DNA of 64,000 bases. Source: Umezawaea endophytica. GTDB lineage: Bacteria > Actinomycetota > Actinomycetes > Mycobacteriales > Pseudonocardiaceae. The position numbers and the translations under genes are program-made. How positions within the stretch are numbered: position 1 is the first letter of the stretch; each line of letters begins with the position of its first letter. This document shows, one piece after another, positions 35,714 to 46,066 of the stretch. The DNA lies in NCBI RefSeq assembly GCF_025061645.1, contig NZ_JANYMP010000025.1:62001-126000 (forward strand). Direction: 5' to 3'. The notes under the pieces were generated by a model, which saw only the letters and a program-made list of their open reading frames with translations, was not told where the DNA came from and made no database searches.

Positions 35714-37087
35714 CTAGTCCAGCGGCAGGTTCAGCAGGGCGTTCTCGACCAGTTCCGGCATGGCCGGGTGGATCCAGTACTGGCCCTTGGCCATCGTGCG
35801 GGCGTCCAGGCCGAAGCTCATGGCCTGGATGAGGGGCTGGATGACGGTCGGGGCCTGCGGGCCGATGATGTGGGCGCCCAGCAGTTCGCCGGTGGTCGGG
35901 TCGGCGAGGACCTTGGCGAAACCGGTCTGGTCCTCCATGGCCCAGCCGTAGGCGATCGACGCGTACGCCTGCGTGCCCTTCACGTACCTGACGCCCCGCT
36001 CGATCGCCTGCTCCTCGGTGAGGCCGACGGACGCGATCTGCGGTGACGAGAACACGGCCGACGGGACGTACCGGTGGTCCGAGGCGATCGGCGCGTCGGG
36101 GTGCAGCAGGTTGTGCCGGACGACCTTGCTCTCGTGGTTCGCGACGTGCTTGAGCTGGTACTCGGAGCTGATGTCGCCGAACGCGTAGATGCCGTCCACG
36201 ACGGTCTTCTGGTACTCGTCCACGACGATCCGGCCGTCCGGGTGCGTCGTCACGCCGGTCTGCCCCAGGTCGAGCAGGTCGGTGTTCGGGGTGCGGCCGG
36301 TGGCGATCAGCAGCGTCTCGGCGTCCACGACCTCCGCGCCGTCCGGACCCTCCAGGTGCAGGCGGAGGCCGCCGTCGACGCGCTCGGCGCGCACGGTCTT
36401 GCGCTGCAACCGGACGTCCCACTTCTCGGCGGCGAGCGAGGTGAAGCGCTCGGCGATCTCGCGGTCCTCGTGGCGCAGCAGCAGGTCGGAGCGGGCGATC
36501 ATCGTGACGCGCACGCCGAACGACGAGAACACGTGCGCGAACTCGTTCGCGACGAACCCGCTGCCCAGGATGATCATGCTCTTGGGCAGCTCCTCGAGCC
36601 GCATCACGGTGTCGCTGGTGTGGTAGTCGACCGTGTCGAGGTCCACGACGTCCGGGATGACCGGCCTGCTGCCCGCGCCGATCGCGAACCGGTCGGCGGT
36701 GATGACCTCACCGGTGCCGGTGTCGAGCGTCTTCGGGCCGACGAACTTCGCGGTCCCCTGGTAGACGGTCACGTTCGCGTTGTCCTCGGACCGCCAGCGC
36801 AGCCCGCCCGCCGAGATGGGGTCGATGCGCCCGAAGATCCGGTCCCGCACGTCCGGCCACCGCACGCCGTCCAGGTGCTCGTCGACCCCGAACTTCGCCG
36901 CGCCCTTCGGCGTGGAGGCCACGTCCGCGGTGTGCACGAACATCTTCGTCGGGATGCACCCGACGTTCAGGCAGGTGCCGCCGAACACGCCCTTCTCGAC
37001 GATCGCGATCTGCTGGTCCGCGAACCGCTCGTCGGGGATCGAGTTCCCGGAGCCGCTGCCGATGATGACGAGGTCGAAGTGCCGCAC
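35714..37087 (-). CDS. mtr: Mycothione reductase
   Basis: A 457-aa FAD-dependent disulfide reductase that regenerates mycothiol from mycothione with NADPH, keeping the cytosol reduced. FAD motif GSGSGN; redox pair in GGTCLNVGCIPTKMF; NADPH motif GSGFVANEFAHVF; C-terminal interface His-Glu in YWIHPAMPELVENALL. This length and the HPAMPE ending distinguish Mtr from glutathione reductase and lipoamide dehydrogenase. The GTG start at 37087 lies inside a long stem with the PEBP-mtr gap. In M. tuberculosis the orthologue is Rv2855, in the same region. Confidence 0.95.
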   Translation of the reverse strand: MRHFDLVIIGSGSGNSIPDERFADQQIAIVEKGVFGGTCLNVGCIPTKMFVHTADVASTPKGAAKFGVDEHLDGVRWPDVRDRIFGRIDPISAGGLRWRSEDNANVTVYQGTAKFVGPKTLDTGTGEVITADRFAIGAGSRPVIPDVVDLDTVDYHTSDTVMRLEELPKSMIILGSGFVANEFAHVFSSFGVRVTMIARSDLLLRHEDREIAERFTSLAAEKWDVRLQRKTVRAERVDGGLRLHLEGPDGAEVVDAETLLIATGRTPNTDLLDLGQTGVTTHPDGRIVVDEYQKTVVDGIYAFGDISSEYQLKHVANHESKVVRHNLLHPDAPIASDHRYVPSAVFSSPQIASVGLTEEQAIERGVRYVKGTQAYASIAYGWAMEDQTGFAKVLADPTTGELLGAHIIGPQAPTVIQPLIQAMSFGLDARTMAKGQYWIHPAMPELVENALLNLPLD

Positions 37088-37147
37088 GATGCCGTCCTGC
37101 CTGGTAGGTGAGGGTCCTACTCTCTCAAACGGGCAGGACGGCCGTGC
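37084..37147 (-). promoter_or_regulatory. Long stem enclosing the mtr ribosome binding site and start
   Basis: On the minus strand GCACG-GCCGTCCTGCC (37147 to 37132) pairs with GGCAGGACGGC-AT-CGTGC (37101 to 37084), sixteen pairs with a two-base bulge. The 3' arm contains the AGGACGG ribosome binding site and the GTG start of mtr. A small GTAGG/CCTAC hairpin (37104-37108 with 37116-37120) caps it. It could act as the upstream gene's terminator, as translational control of mtr, or both. Confidence 0.55.
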
Positions 37148-37156
37148 GATTCCCGA

Positions 37157-37687
37157 CTAGTCCTGCCGAAAGACAGGGGTAATGATCGCCCGCGCCAGCG
37201 TGTGGAACGCCAGGTTGAAGCTCACCACGGCGGGCGAGGCGTCCCCGTCGACGTCGAGCGCCTCCACGTCCACCGCGTGCACCGCGAAGAAGTACCGGTG
37301 CGCCGGGTCACCCTCCGGCGGGGCCGCCCCGCCGAACGCCCGCGTGCCGTAGTCCGAGCGCACGTGGAACGCGCCACCCGGCAGCGTCTTGTCGTCCTCA
37401 CCCGCACCGGTCGCCAGTTCGGTCACCGACGCGGGCACGTTCACCGCCACCCAGTGCCAGAACCCCGACGGCGTCGGCGCGTCCGGGTCGAAGCACGTCA
37501 CCACGAAGCTCTTGGTGGCCTCGGGGAAACCGGACCAGCTCAACTGCGGCGAGGTGTTGCCGCCCGCGAACACCTGCGCCTGCGGCAGCGTCTCGCCGTC
37601 GCGCACGTCGGTCGACGTCACGCTGAACGACGGCACCACCGGCAGCAGCGAGTAGGGGTCGGGAGCAACGGGGCGCTCAAGGCTCAT
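37157..37687 (-). CDS. YbhB/YbcL family Raf kinase inhibitor-like protein (PEBP)
   Basis: A 176-aa phosphatidylethanolamine-binding-protein-fold protein. It contains [34 protein letters not shown] (ligand-site DPDxP) and [11 protein letters not shown] with HxxR-like elements. In bacteria the role is unclear. Start 37687 (MSLERP) is preferred over the upstream in-frame ATG 37699 because a GGAG site precedes it. It is upstream of mtr on the same strand. Confidence 0.92.
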   Translation of the reverse strand: MSLERPVAPDPYSLLPVVPSFSVTSTDVRDGETLPQAQVFAGGNTSPQLSWSGFPEATKSFVVTCFDPDAPTPSGFWHWVAVNVPASVTELATGAGEDDKTLPGGAFHVRSDYGTRAFGGAAPPEGDPAHRYFFAVHAVDVEALDVDGDASPAVVSFNLAFHTLARAIITPVFRQD

Positions 37688-37798
37688 CGGGTCCTCCACT
37701 GGTGATCATCGGTCGGATCGAGCCTAGTGGGGGCACTCGGACGGCGCAGTTTCCGCCGTTCGCCACCAAAGGGACCGCTCAGCGTCTCTAATGGGGAA

Positions 37799-37824
37799 GC
37801 GCTCCTCGGGGCGGAGCGCGTTTT
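37799..37824 (+). terminator. Hairpin with T-run in the leader of the AMIN-domain gene
   Basis: GCGCTCC (37799-37805) and GGAGCGC (37813-37819) enclose a 7-nt loop, followed by GTTTT (37820-37824). It resembles an intrinsic terminator, 24 nt before the ATG of the next gene, so it may be an attenuator or only a stop for incoming transcription. Confidence 0.45.
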
Positions 37825-37848
37825 GGCCACGCTTGGGGAGGGGTAGCC

Positions 37849-38328
37849 ATGAAAGCTCGTTTTCGCGCTGTCGTCGTGCTGTTCGCGGCGTTGACCGCTG
37901 TCGCGTCGGTGGTGTCCACGGCGTCCGCGACGTCGGGGACGCCGTTGCTGACGAACGTCCGGGTGGGGGCGCACGCGACGTACGACCGGATCGTGCTGGA
38001 CTTCGCGGGAGCCAGGCCGGGGGACGTGTTCGGGGACGTCGTGCCCGAGCTGTTCTACGACGGTTCCGGCAAGCCCGTGAACCTGCCCGGCACGTACTTC
38101 TACCAGGTCGTGGTCCGGCCCGCCGCCGCGCACGACGACAACGGCAACCCGACGTACACGGGGTCGCGAAAGTTCGACACCCCGCAGTTGTCGAACGTCC
38201 AGGCGTTCGCGATCACGGGTGACTTCGAGGGCCAGTTGACCGTGGGGCTCGGTTACCGCCGGGCGACCTGGCAGTCGGTCACGGTCCTGGACAACCCGAC
38301 GCGGGTGGTCATCGACATCGGCGTCTAG
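37849..38328 (+). CDS. Secreted AMIN-like domain protein
   Basis: A 159-aa protein with a signal peptide (KARFRAVVVLFAALTAVASVVSTASA, cleaved near 27) and one beta-rich domain resembling AMIN domains (ATYDRIVLDFAGARPG..., TRVVIDIGV), which bind cell-wall polymers. No catalytic motif was seen. It lies between PEBP and lon and ends at a 15-bp bidirectional terminator. Exact role unknown, probably envelope. Confidence 0.8.
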   Translation: MKARFRAVVVLFAALTAVASVVSTASATSGTPLLTNVRVGAHATYDRIVLDFAGARPGDVFGDVVPELFYDGSGKPVNLPGTYFYQVVVRPAAAHDDNGNPTYTGSRKFDTPQLSNVQAFAITGDFEGQLTVGLGYRRATWQSVTVLDNPTRVVIDIGV

Positions 38329-38346
38329 CCGCTGGATATCGCACGG

Positions 38347-38380
38347 GAAGGCCCCGCTCGGCTGACCGAGCGGGGCCTTC
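38347..38380. terminator. 15-bp bidirectional terminator
   Basis: A perfect 15-bp stem (38347-38361 with 38366-38380) and a CTGA tetraloop in the gap between the convergent AMIN-domain gene and lon. Confidence 0.85.
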
Positions 38381-38391
38381 GCACGTCGGGA

Positions 38392-40767
<2,376 letters not shown>

Positions 40768-40783
40768 CAAGTCACCCTCCAAA

Positions 40784-40804
40784 GTTGAGTCTGACTGGCT
40801 CAAC
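40784..40804 (-). promoter_or_regulatory. HAIR element (HspR operator) upstream of lon
   Basis: GTTGAGT (40784-40790), seven bases, then GCTCAAC (40798-40804). The established HspR consensus is CTTGAGT-N7-ACTCAAG; the core TTGAGT and CTCAA match with exactly seven bases between. HspR control of lon is known in Streptomyces. The site lies just before the lon ribosome binding site. Confidence 0.7.
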
Positions 40805-40867
40805 CAAGTGGAGCCGCCGAATGTTTCCTCTCGGCGTTCGCTCTGAGCGAGCACCTAGGGTGTCGCA

Positions 40868-41644
40868 ATGCAGAGCCTCGACCTGGACGGCCAAGGACTG
40901 ACCGAGCTCCCCGACCTCTCGCCCGACCTGTGGGAGCTCAGCGCGTACGACAACGCCCTCACGGCGCTGCCGGACCCGCTCTGGGAGCTGGGCGAACTCC
41001 GGATGCTCAACGTCGCGGTCAACCGGATCGGCGAGCTGTCGCCGAAGATCAGCGGGCTCACCACCCTGCACACCCTCGACCTCGGCCACAACGCGCTGAC
41101 GGCCCTGCCGGATTCCCTCGGCGACCTGACCTCGCTCGACCGGTACCTCTACCTCAGCGACAACCGGCTCACGTCCGTGCCGGAGTCGTTGGGCGGACTG
41201 GTCAAGCTGCGCTACCTCAACATCACCGACAACCTGCTGACCTCGCTGCCGTCGACGATCGGCGGTCTGGTCGGCCTGCGGGAACTCCGGCTCTACGGCA
41301 ACCGGTTGACGGCGCTGCCCGAGTCGATCGGCGACCTCGTCCGGCTGCGGGAACTGCACCTGCGCGGCAACCTGCTGACGGCGTTGCCGGGGTCCACCGG
41401 CGGCTTGACCGACCTGCGCGAACTCAGCCTGCGCGACAACCACCTGACCGCGCTGCCCCCGGAGATCGGCGACCTGGCCGCGCTGCGGGTCCTCGACCTG
41501 CGGAACAACGCCCTGTCGACGCTGCCGGACGTGCTCGGCGGGCTACCCGCGCTGGAGAAGCTCGACCTGCGCTGGAACAAGCGGCTCACGATGCCGGTGT
41601 GGCTGCTCGACCTGGAACGCCGCGGCTGCGTCGTGCTCACCTGA
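40868..41644 (+). CDS. Leucine-rich repeat protein
   Basis: A 258-aa protein composed almost wholly of 23-residue leucine-rich repeats (about ten), consensus LxxLxLxxNxLTxLPxxLGxL, for example LRELRLYGNRLTALPESIGDLV. There is no signal peptide and no attached kinase, ligase or GTPase domain, so a cytosolic protein-binding scaffold is likely. Partner unknown. The short end cap is VWLLDLERRGCVVLT. Divergent from lon. Confidence 0.85.
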   Translation: MQSLDLDGQGLTELPDLSPDLWELSAYDNALTALPDPLWELGELRMLNVAVNRIGELSPKISGLTTLHTLDLGHNALTALPDSLGDLTSLDRYLYLSDNRLTSVPESLGGLVKLRYLNITDNLLTSLPSTIGGLVGLRELRLYGNRLTALPESIGDLVRLRELHLRGNLLTALPGSTGGLTDLRELSLRDNHLTALPPEIGDLAALRVLDLRNNALSTLPDVLGGLPALEKLDLRWNKRLTMPVWLLDLERRGCVVLT

Positions 41645-41716
41645 CCGCACCTGGACAGGTCCCGACGCGGCGCGGTTGGATCGGATGATCGACATCGTGG
41701 TGCGGGGAGGACCGTC

Positions 41717-42511
41717 GTGGAGCTGTGGGTGCCGTCCTCGGTCGACCTGAGCAGGCCGAGCGTGGCGCGGATGTACGACTACTTCCTCGGCGGCTCGCAC
41801 AACTTCGCGGTCGACCGCGAGACCGCCAAGGCCATCGAGAAGATCTACCCCGGCATGGCGGGCGCCGCGCGCGCCAACCGCAACTTCCTCCGCCGCGCCG
41901 TCCGCTACCTGTGCGCCCAGGGCGTCGACCAGTTCCTGGACCTCGGCTCGGGCATCCCGACGGTCGGCAACGTCCACGAGATCGCCCAGCAGACCAACCC
42001 CGCCGCCCGCGTCGTCTACGTCGACGTGGAACCCGTCGCCGTCGCCCACGGCAACGCCCTGCTGGCCGGCAACGACCGGGCCGTCGCCGTCCGCGCCGAC
42101 CTGCGCGACCCCGACGCGGTGCTGGCCACCCCCGAGGTCCGCGGCGTGCTGGACTTCGACCGCCCGATCGCCGTGCTGCTCGCCTCGGTCCTGCACTTCG
42201 TGCCCGACGGCGACGACCCGCACGCGGCCGTGGCGCGCTACCGCGACGCCGTGTGCCCCGGCAGCTACGTGGCCCTCTCGCACGGCAGCCTGGAGGGGAT
42301 GCCGCAGGACAGCGTCACCAGCGGCGAACGCGTCCGCGCCGTCTACCAGCGCACCGACGCCCAACTGGTCCTGCGCTCCACCGCCGACATCACCCGCTTC
42401 TTCGACGGCCTTGACCTGGTCGAGCCCGGAGTGGTGCTGCTGCCGGAGTGGCGTCCGGACTCGGACGACGCGTACATCAGCGCGTACGTCGGCGTGGGGA
42501 GGAAACCGTGA
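41717..42511 (+). CDS. DUF574-type SAM-dependent methyltransferase
   Basis: A 264-aa methyltransferase of the actinobacterial Methyltransf_19/DUF574 family: N-terminal SVARMYDYFLGGSHNFAVDRETA, motif I FLDLGSGIPTVGNVHEIA, VVYVDVEPVAVAH and DRPIAVLLASVLHFV. Many paralogues exist in such genomes; the substrate is unknown. It starts with GTG after a GGGGAGG site. Confidence 0.9.
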   Translation: MELWVPSSVDLSRPSVARMYDYFLGGSHNFAVDRETAKAIEKIYPGMAGAARANRNFLRRAVRYLCAQGVDQFLDLGSGIPTVGNVHEIAQQTNPAARVVYVDVEPVAVAHGNALLAGNDRAVAVRADLRDPDAVLATPEVRGVLDFDRPIAVLLASVLHFVPDGDDPHAAVARYRDAVCPGSYVALSHGSLEGMPQDSVTSGERVRAVYQRTDAQLVLRSTADITRFFDGLDLVEPGVVLLPEWRPDSDDAYISAYVGVGRKP

Positions 42512-42644
42512 CGTGCTTGCGCCCGTTCGAGTCTCATGTGGACACGAACGAGTGAGTGGTGCGTCACGCGGATAACGCTGCGTGCGGGACTCTCGACGGA
42601 ATGGACGACCGGACCATCGGTGTGTCCACGTTGGAGGCGATCCC

Positions 42645-43511
42645 ATGACGCAGCCCCCCGCAGTTCCTCCCGAACCACTACCGCCGTACGGGCAGCAGCC
42701 GCAGTGGGGGCCGCCTCCGGGAGGCCAGTACGGCCCGCCTCCGGGGCAGTACGGCCCGCCGCCCGCGCCTCCGCGCTCGAAGAAGCCCAAGCGGTGGCCG
42801 TGGATCGTCGTCGGTGTCATCGCGGTGCTCGTGGTGATCAGCGCCGCCAACGACGGCCTGCGGTCGAAGCGGGAACCGGACGCCGCGGCGGGATCGTCCT
42901 CGGCCGCCCCGGCCGAACTCGCGAAGGCCCCGACCACCTCGGTCGCACCACCGAGGACGACCACCCGGACGACGACCACCACGACCACCCCGCCGCCACC
43001 TCCACCGACCGTCTACACCGGACAGGGCGACGACGTGCTCACCCTGGACCGGCCGAGCGGCCTGAAGATCGTGAAGTTCGAGTGCCCCGCCTGCACGAGC
43101 AACACCACGCTCAAGTCCGACGGCTTCGAATCGTTGCTGGTCAACGAAATCGGTGCCTACAGCGGTCTGCGGTGGATGGACATCAGGGACGGCAGCCGCA
43201 CCACGACGCTGACCGTCGGCGCGGAGGGCGCGTGGACGGTGACCGTCGGCGGGCTCGAACTGGCCCCCTTGGTCGACGGCGTGGCGACGGGCACCGGCGA
43301 CTCGGTCGTCTTCCTCACCACCAGGTCGACCAAGGCGAAGATCGGCAACGTCGGGGACGGCAACTTCGCCGTCCACGTCGTGTCCCTGAAGGCGAGCAGG
43401 GTCGACCTCGCCGTCAACACCATCGGCGGTTACGACGGCACCGTGCCGCTGGCCGGTCCGGCGATCGTCCAGATCACGTCCAGCGGCGACTGGTCGGTCA
43501 CCCCGTCATGA
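42645..43511 (+). CDS. Pro-rich single-pass membrane protein
   Basis: A 288-aa protein with a Pro/Tyr/Gly-rich cytoplasmic N-terminus (repeated YGPPPGQYGPP), one membrane helix (KRWPWIVVGVIAVLVVISA, about 47-66), a Thr-rich linker and a C-terminal beta-rich outside domain of about 165 aa (FECPACTSNTTLKSDGFESLLVNEIG). This layout is common in actinobacterial envelope proteins; function unknown. ATG 42645 is preferred over 42582. The last 14 nt overlap the convergent acetyltransferase. Confidence 0.75.
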   Translation: MTQPPAVPPEPLPPYGQQPQWGPPPGGQYGPPPGQYGPPPAPPRSKKPKRWPWIVVGVIAVLVVISAANDGLRSKREPDAAAGSSSAAPAELAKAPTTSVAPPRTTTRTTTTTTTPPPPPPTVYTGQGDDVLTLDRPSGLKIVKFECPACTSNTTLKSDGFESLLVNEIGAYSGLRWMDIRDGSRTTTLTVGAEGAWTVTVGGLELAPLVDGVATGTGDSVVFLTTRSTKAKIGNVGDGNFAVHVVSLKASRVDLAVNTIGGYDGTVPLAGPAIVQITSSGDWSVTPS

Positions 43512-44157
43512 GCCCGTTGGCCCGTGCGATCCCCCCGATGTCCGCGGGCGTGCCGGACATGATCGTCCGCACGTGCTCCGTCACCAGGTCGACCGGCCAG
43601 TCCCACCACGCGGCCCGCAGCAGCAGGTCGATCTCCTCGTCGGAGTACCTGGCCTTCACCGGTTTCGCCGGGTTGCCGCCGACGATCGTGTAAGGCGGTA
43701 CGTCGGCGACCACGACCGAGCCGCTGGCGATGATCGCGCCGTGGCCGATGGTCACGCCGGGCATGATCATCGAGCGGTAGCCGAACCACACGTCGTTGCC
43801 GACGGTGGTGTCGCCCTTCGTCGGGTTGGCCAGCATGAGGTCGACGGTGGACTCCGCCCAGGGGCCGCCGAAGATCGTGAACGGGAACGTGGAGACGCCG
43901 CTGGTCAGGTGGTTGGCGCCGGCCATGATGAACGTGGTGCCGGCGGCGATGGCGCAGTACTTGCCGATGACCAGCTTCTCGGCGCCGTAGGAGTAGAGGA
44001 CGTTGCGGCTCTCGAACAGCGTGGCGTCGTCCGGGTCGTCGTAGTAGCTGTAGTCGCCGACCTCGATGGTCGGGGAGGTGATCAACGGCTTGAGCAGCAC
44101 GACCCGCGGGTGGTCGGGGAGCGGGTAGAGCTGGTCCGGGCTCGGGGCGATGGGCAC
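43498..44157 (-). CDS. Vat-like xenobiotic acetyltransferase (left-handed beta-helix)
   Basis: A 219-aa hexapeptide-repeat acetyltransferase closely matching the Vat/virginiamycin-A O-acetyltransferase pattern: KPLITSPTIEVGDYSYYDDP, KLVIGKYCAIAAGTTFIMAGANH with the catalytic-region His, KGDTTVGNDVWFGYRSMIMPGV, GNPAKPVKARYS and a terminal helix containing WWDWPVDLVTEH. Members acetylate streptogramin A antibiotics or related substrates. No mobile element is nearby, so it may be an intrinsic gene. The gene downstream on the other strand overlaps by 14 nt. Confidence 0.88.
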   Translation of the reverse strand: MPIAPSPDQLYPLPDHPRVVLLKPLITSPTIEVGDYSYYDDPDDATLFESRNVLYSYGAEKLVIGKYCAIAAGTTFIMAGANHLTSGVSTFPFTIFGGPWAESTVDLMLANPTKGDTTVGNDVWFGYRSMIMPGVTIGHGAIIASGSVVVADVPPYTIVGGNPAKPVKARYSDEEIDLLLRAAWWDWPVDLVTEHVRTIMSGTPADIGGIARANGLMTG

Positions 44158-44167
44158 GGTGGTCCTC

Positions 44168-45406
44168 TCAGGCGGGGAGCAGGGCGCGGAGGCCGCGGAC
44201 GGTGCTGCGGCGGAACGTGGCGAAGTCGTGGCCGCCGGGGGCCTCGTGGTAGTCGACCCGGTAGCCCTTGGCGCGCAGCACGGTCCGCAGGTGGCGGGTG
44301 GCGGCGCGCTGGTCGACGCCGGGGGACAGGGGGCTGGGACCCGTCTCCAGGGTGCCCACGTCGAGCCAGAAGCGCAGCGGCAGCAGGGGCGCGTCGGCGT
44401 ACTGGCGGGTCAGCCACTCGGGCTCGGAGTCCTTGCCCCAGCCCGTTCCGCTGTAGCCCCACCAGTGCGAGCCGGAGCAGGACAGCACGGCCTCGAACAC
44501 GTCCGGGCGCGTCAGCGCGGCGTGGGCGGCGGCCAGGCCGCCGAGGCTGTTGCCCGCGACGACGGCCCGGTCCGCGACGGTGTGCAGCGAGCGGACGAAC
44601 GGGACCACGCGGTCGGCCAGCAGCGCCGCGAAGGCGGGGTCGCACGCCATCTCGGCCATCCGGGCCGCCATCCCGCCGGAGTTGTGCACCATCGCCACGA
44701 CGGCGGGCGCGATCTCGCGGCCCATGAGGTTGTCGAGCGCGGCGGGCAGGTCGGCGACGAGCGGCCAGCACTCGCCGTCGAGCAGCACCACCAGCGGGTA
44801 CGTCTCGGCGGCGCGGTAGCCCGGCGGTGTGTAGACGGTGACGGTCCGGTCGTCGAGCCGGTGCTCGGTGAGCGCGCCCCGCTCGCCGACGGGGGTGTCG
44901 AACCAGTCGACCGGTTCGGCGTCGGGCAGCACCAGCACGGAGTCCCAGTGCGCCCGGTCGGCGGTCCGCTCACCCGCGACCAACGCCATCTGCGGGAACA
45001 GGCCGCGCGGGTTGACGGGGTCGGCGAACATCCGGGCGCGCGCCGCGACCATGAGCCGCCCCAGTTCGGCCAGGTCGTCGCGGTCGGCGTCGGGGAACGG
45101 GTCGTCGACCAGGTACTGGTAGCAGGCGACCACGTCGGACGGGACGACCGCGTCGAGGTGCCACACCTCCGTGCCCGGTACCCGCCGCATCGGGTGCGAC
45201 AGCGCGTTCGGGTCGTCGAACACCTGCGCCCGCACGGAGACCTGCCGCTCCGGCCCGATCCAGACGAACGTCACCCGGACGGTGTCGTCCGTGAGCCGGT
45301 GGACCAGCGGTCCGCCGGAGTCGGCCAGGTCGGCGCGCAGCCGTTCGGTCGCCCCGACGAGGTCCTGTTCGGCCTCGGCGGTGAAACGAGCGAGTCGGTC
45401 CGACAT
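44168..45406 (-). CDS. Enterochelin esterase-like (Fes-type) hydrolase
   Basis: A 412-aa protein with an N-terminal Fes-like beta domain (VTFVWIGPERQVSVRAQVFDD) and a C-terminal esterase domain (TVYTPPGYRAAETYPLVVLLDGECW, nucleophile in VAGNSLGGLAAAH, terminal GGHDFATFR His). Fes enzymes hydrolyse ferric siderophore esters in the cytoplasm; there is no signal peptide here. A 22-bp palindrome lies upstream, shared with a divergent TetR. A role in siderophore or xenobiotic ester hydrolysis is plausible. It is followed 10 nt later by the Vat-like gene on the same strand. Confidence 0.83.
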   Translation of the reverse strand: MSDRLARFTAEAEQDLVGATERLRADLADSGGPLVHRLTDDTVRVTFVWIGPERQVSVRAQVFDDPNALSHPMRRVPGTEVWHLDAVVPSDVVACYQYLVDDPFPDADRDDLAELGRLMVAARARMFADPVNPRGLFPQMALVAGERTADRAHWDSVLVLPDAEPVDWFDTPVGERGALTEHRLDDRTVTVYTPPGYRAAETYPLVVLLDGECWPLVADLPAALDNLMGREIAPAVVAMVHNSGGMAARMAEMACDPAFAALLADRVVPFVRSLHTVADRAVVAGNSLGGLAAAHAALTRPDVFEAVLSCSGSHWWGYSGTGWGKDSEPEWLTRQYADAPLLPLRFWLDVGTLETGPSPLSPGVDQRAATRHLRTVLRAKGYRVDYHEAPGGHDFATFRRSTVRGLRALLPA

Positions 45407-45420
45407 CCGGACAACCTCCC

Positions 45421-45442
45421 TAATGCAACAAAAGTTGCGTTA
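45421..45442. promoter_or_regulatory. TetR-type operator between esterase and TetR genes
   Basis: TAATGCAAC-AAAA-GTTGCGTTA is a 22-bp inverted repeat (9-bp arms, one T/C difference, 4-bp centre) in the 76-bp divergent gap, 14 bp upstream of the esterase start. Another GCAAC occurs at about 45467. Size, symmetry and position fit the adjacent TetR protein. Confidence 0.65.
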
Positions 45443-45482
45443 TTGTGGTCAGGTCCGCCCCGACGACGCAACTGGATATCCG

Positions 45483-46055
45483 ATGAGCACCCGCCCCGGT
45501 GGCCGCTCGGCCCGCGTCCGCGACGCCGTGCTGGCCGCGACCTACGCCGAACTGGCCGAGCACGGCTACCCGGCCCTCACCGTCGACGCCGTCGCCACCC
45601 GCGCGGGCGTCCACAAGACCACCGTCTACCGGCGCTGGGGCAGCGTCGACGACCTCCTCGCCGACGCGCTCGACCAGACCCGCGACACCCCGTGGGCGCT
45701 GCCGGACACCGGCACCGTGGAGGGTGACCTGATCGCCATCACCACCGAGGTCGCCGAGGCGTTCGGCCACCTCGCGGTGCCGACGGCGGTCGTTGCCGCC
45801 GCGTTCCAGTCACCCCGTGCTGCCGGCGCCCTCCGCGACTTCTACGCCGCCCGCCAGACCCAGGCGGCGTTGGTGGTCGTCCGAGCGGTCGAACGGGGTG
45901 AACTCCCCGCGGACGTCGACCCGGTCGACGTGGTCCGCACGGCCTGCGCGCCGCTCTACTACCGCGTCTTCGTCACCCGCGAACCCGTGGACGTCGCCGT
46001 GGCCGAACGCGCGGCCCGTGCCGCGCTGGCCGCCGCCCGCGCGGGCGTGATCTAG
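45483..46055 (+). CDS. TetR/AcrR family regulator
   Basis: A 190-aa TetR repressor with N-terminal HTH (LAATYAELAEHGYPALTVDAVATRAGVHKTTVYRRWGSVDDLLADAL) and a TetR_C-like ligand domain. Divergent from the Fes-like esterase with a strong palindrome between them. It probably represses itself and the esterase (and possibly the Vat-like gene downstream of it) until an inducer binds. ATG 45483 is chosen; the frame is open further upstream only as a shadow. Confidence 0.9.
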   Translation: MSTRPGGRSARVRDAVLAATYAELAEHGYPALTVDAVATRAGVHKTTVYRRWGSVDDLLADALDQTRDTPWALPDTGTVEGDLIAITTEVAEAFGHLAVPTAVVAAAFQSPRAAGALRDFYAARQTQAALVVVRAVERGELPADVDPVDVVRTACAPLYYRVFVTREPVDVAVAERAARAALAAARAGVI

Positions 46056-46066
46056 CATCCGGACCC

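Noticed and set aside
35706-37164. GACTAGTCC at both ends of the mtr region (35,712 and 37,156)
   Set aside because: Only nine bases, and each contains the stop codon of a minus-strand gene; too short for an attachment site.
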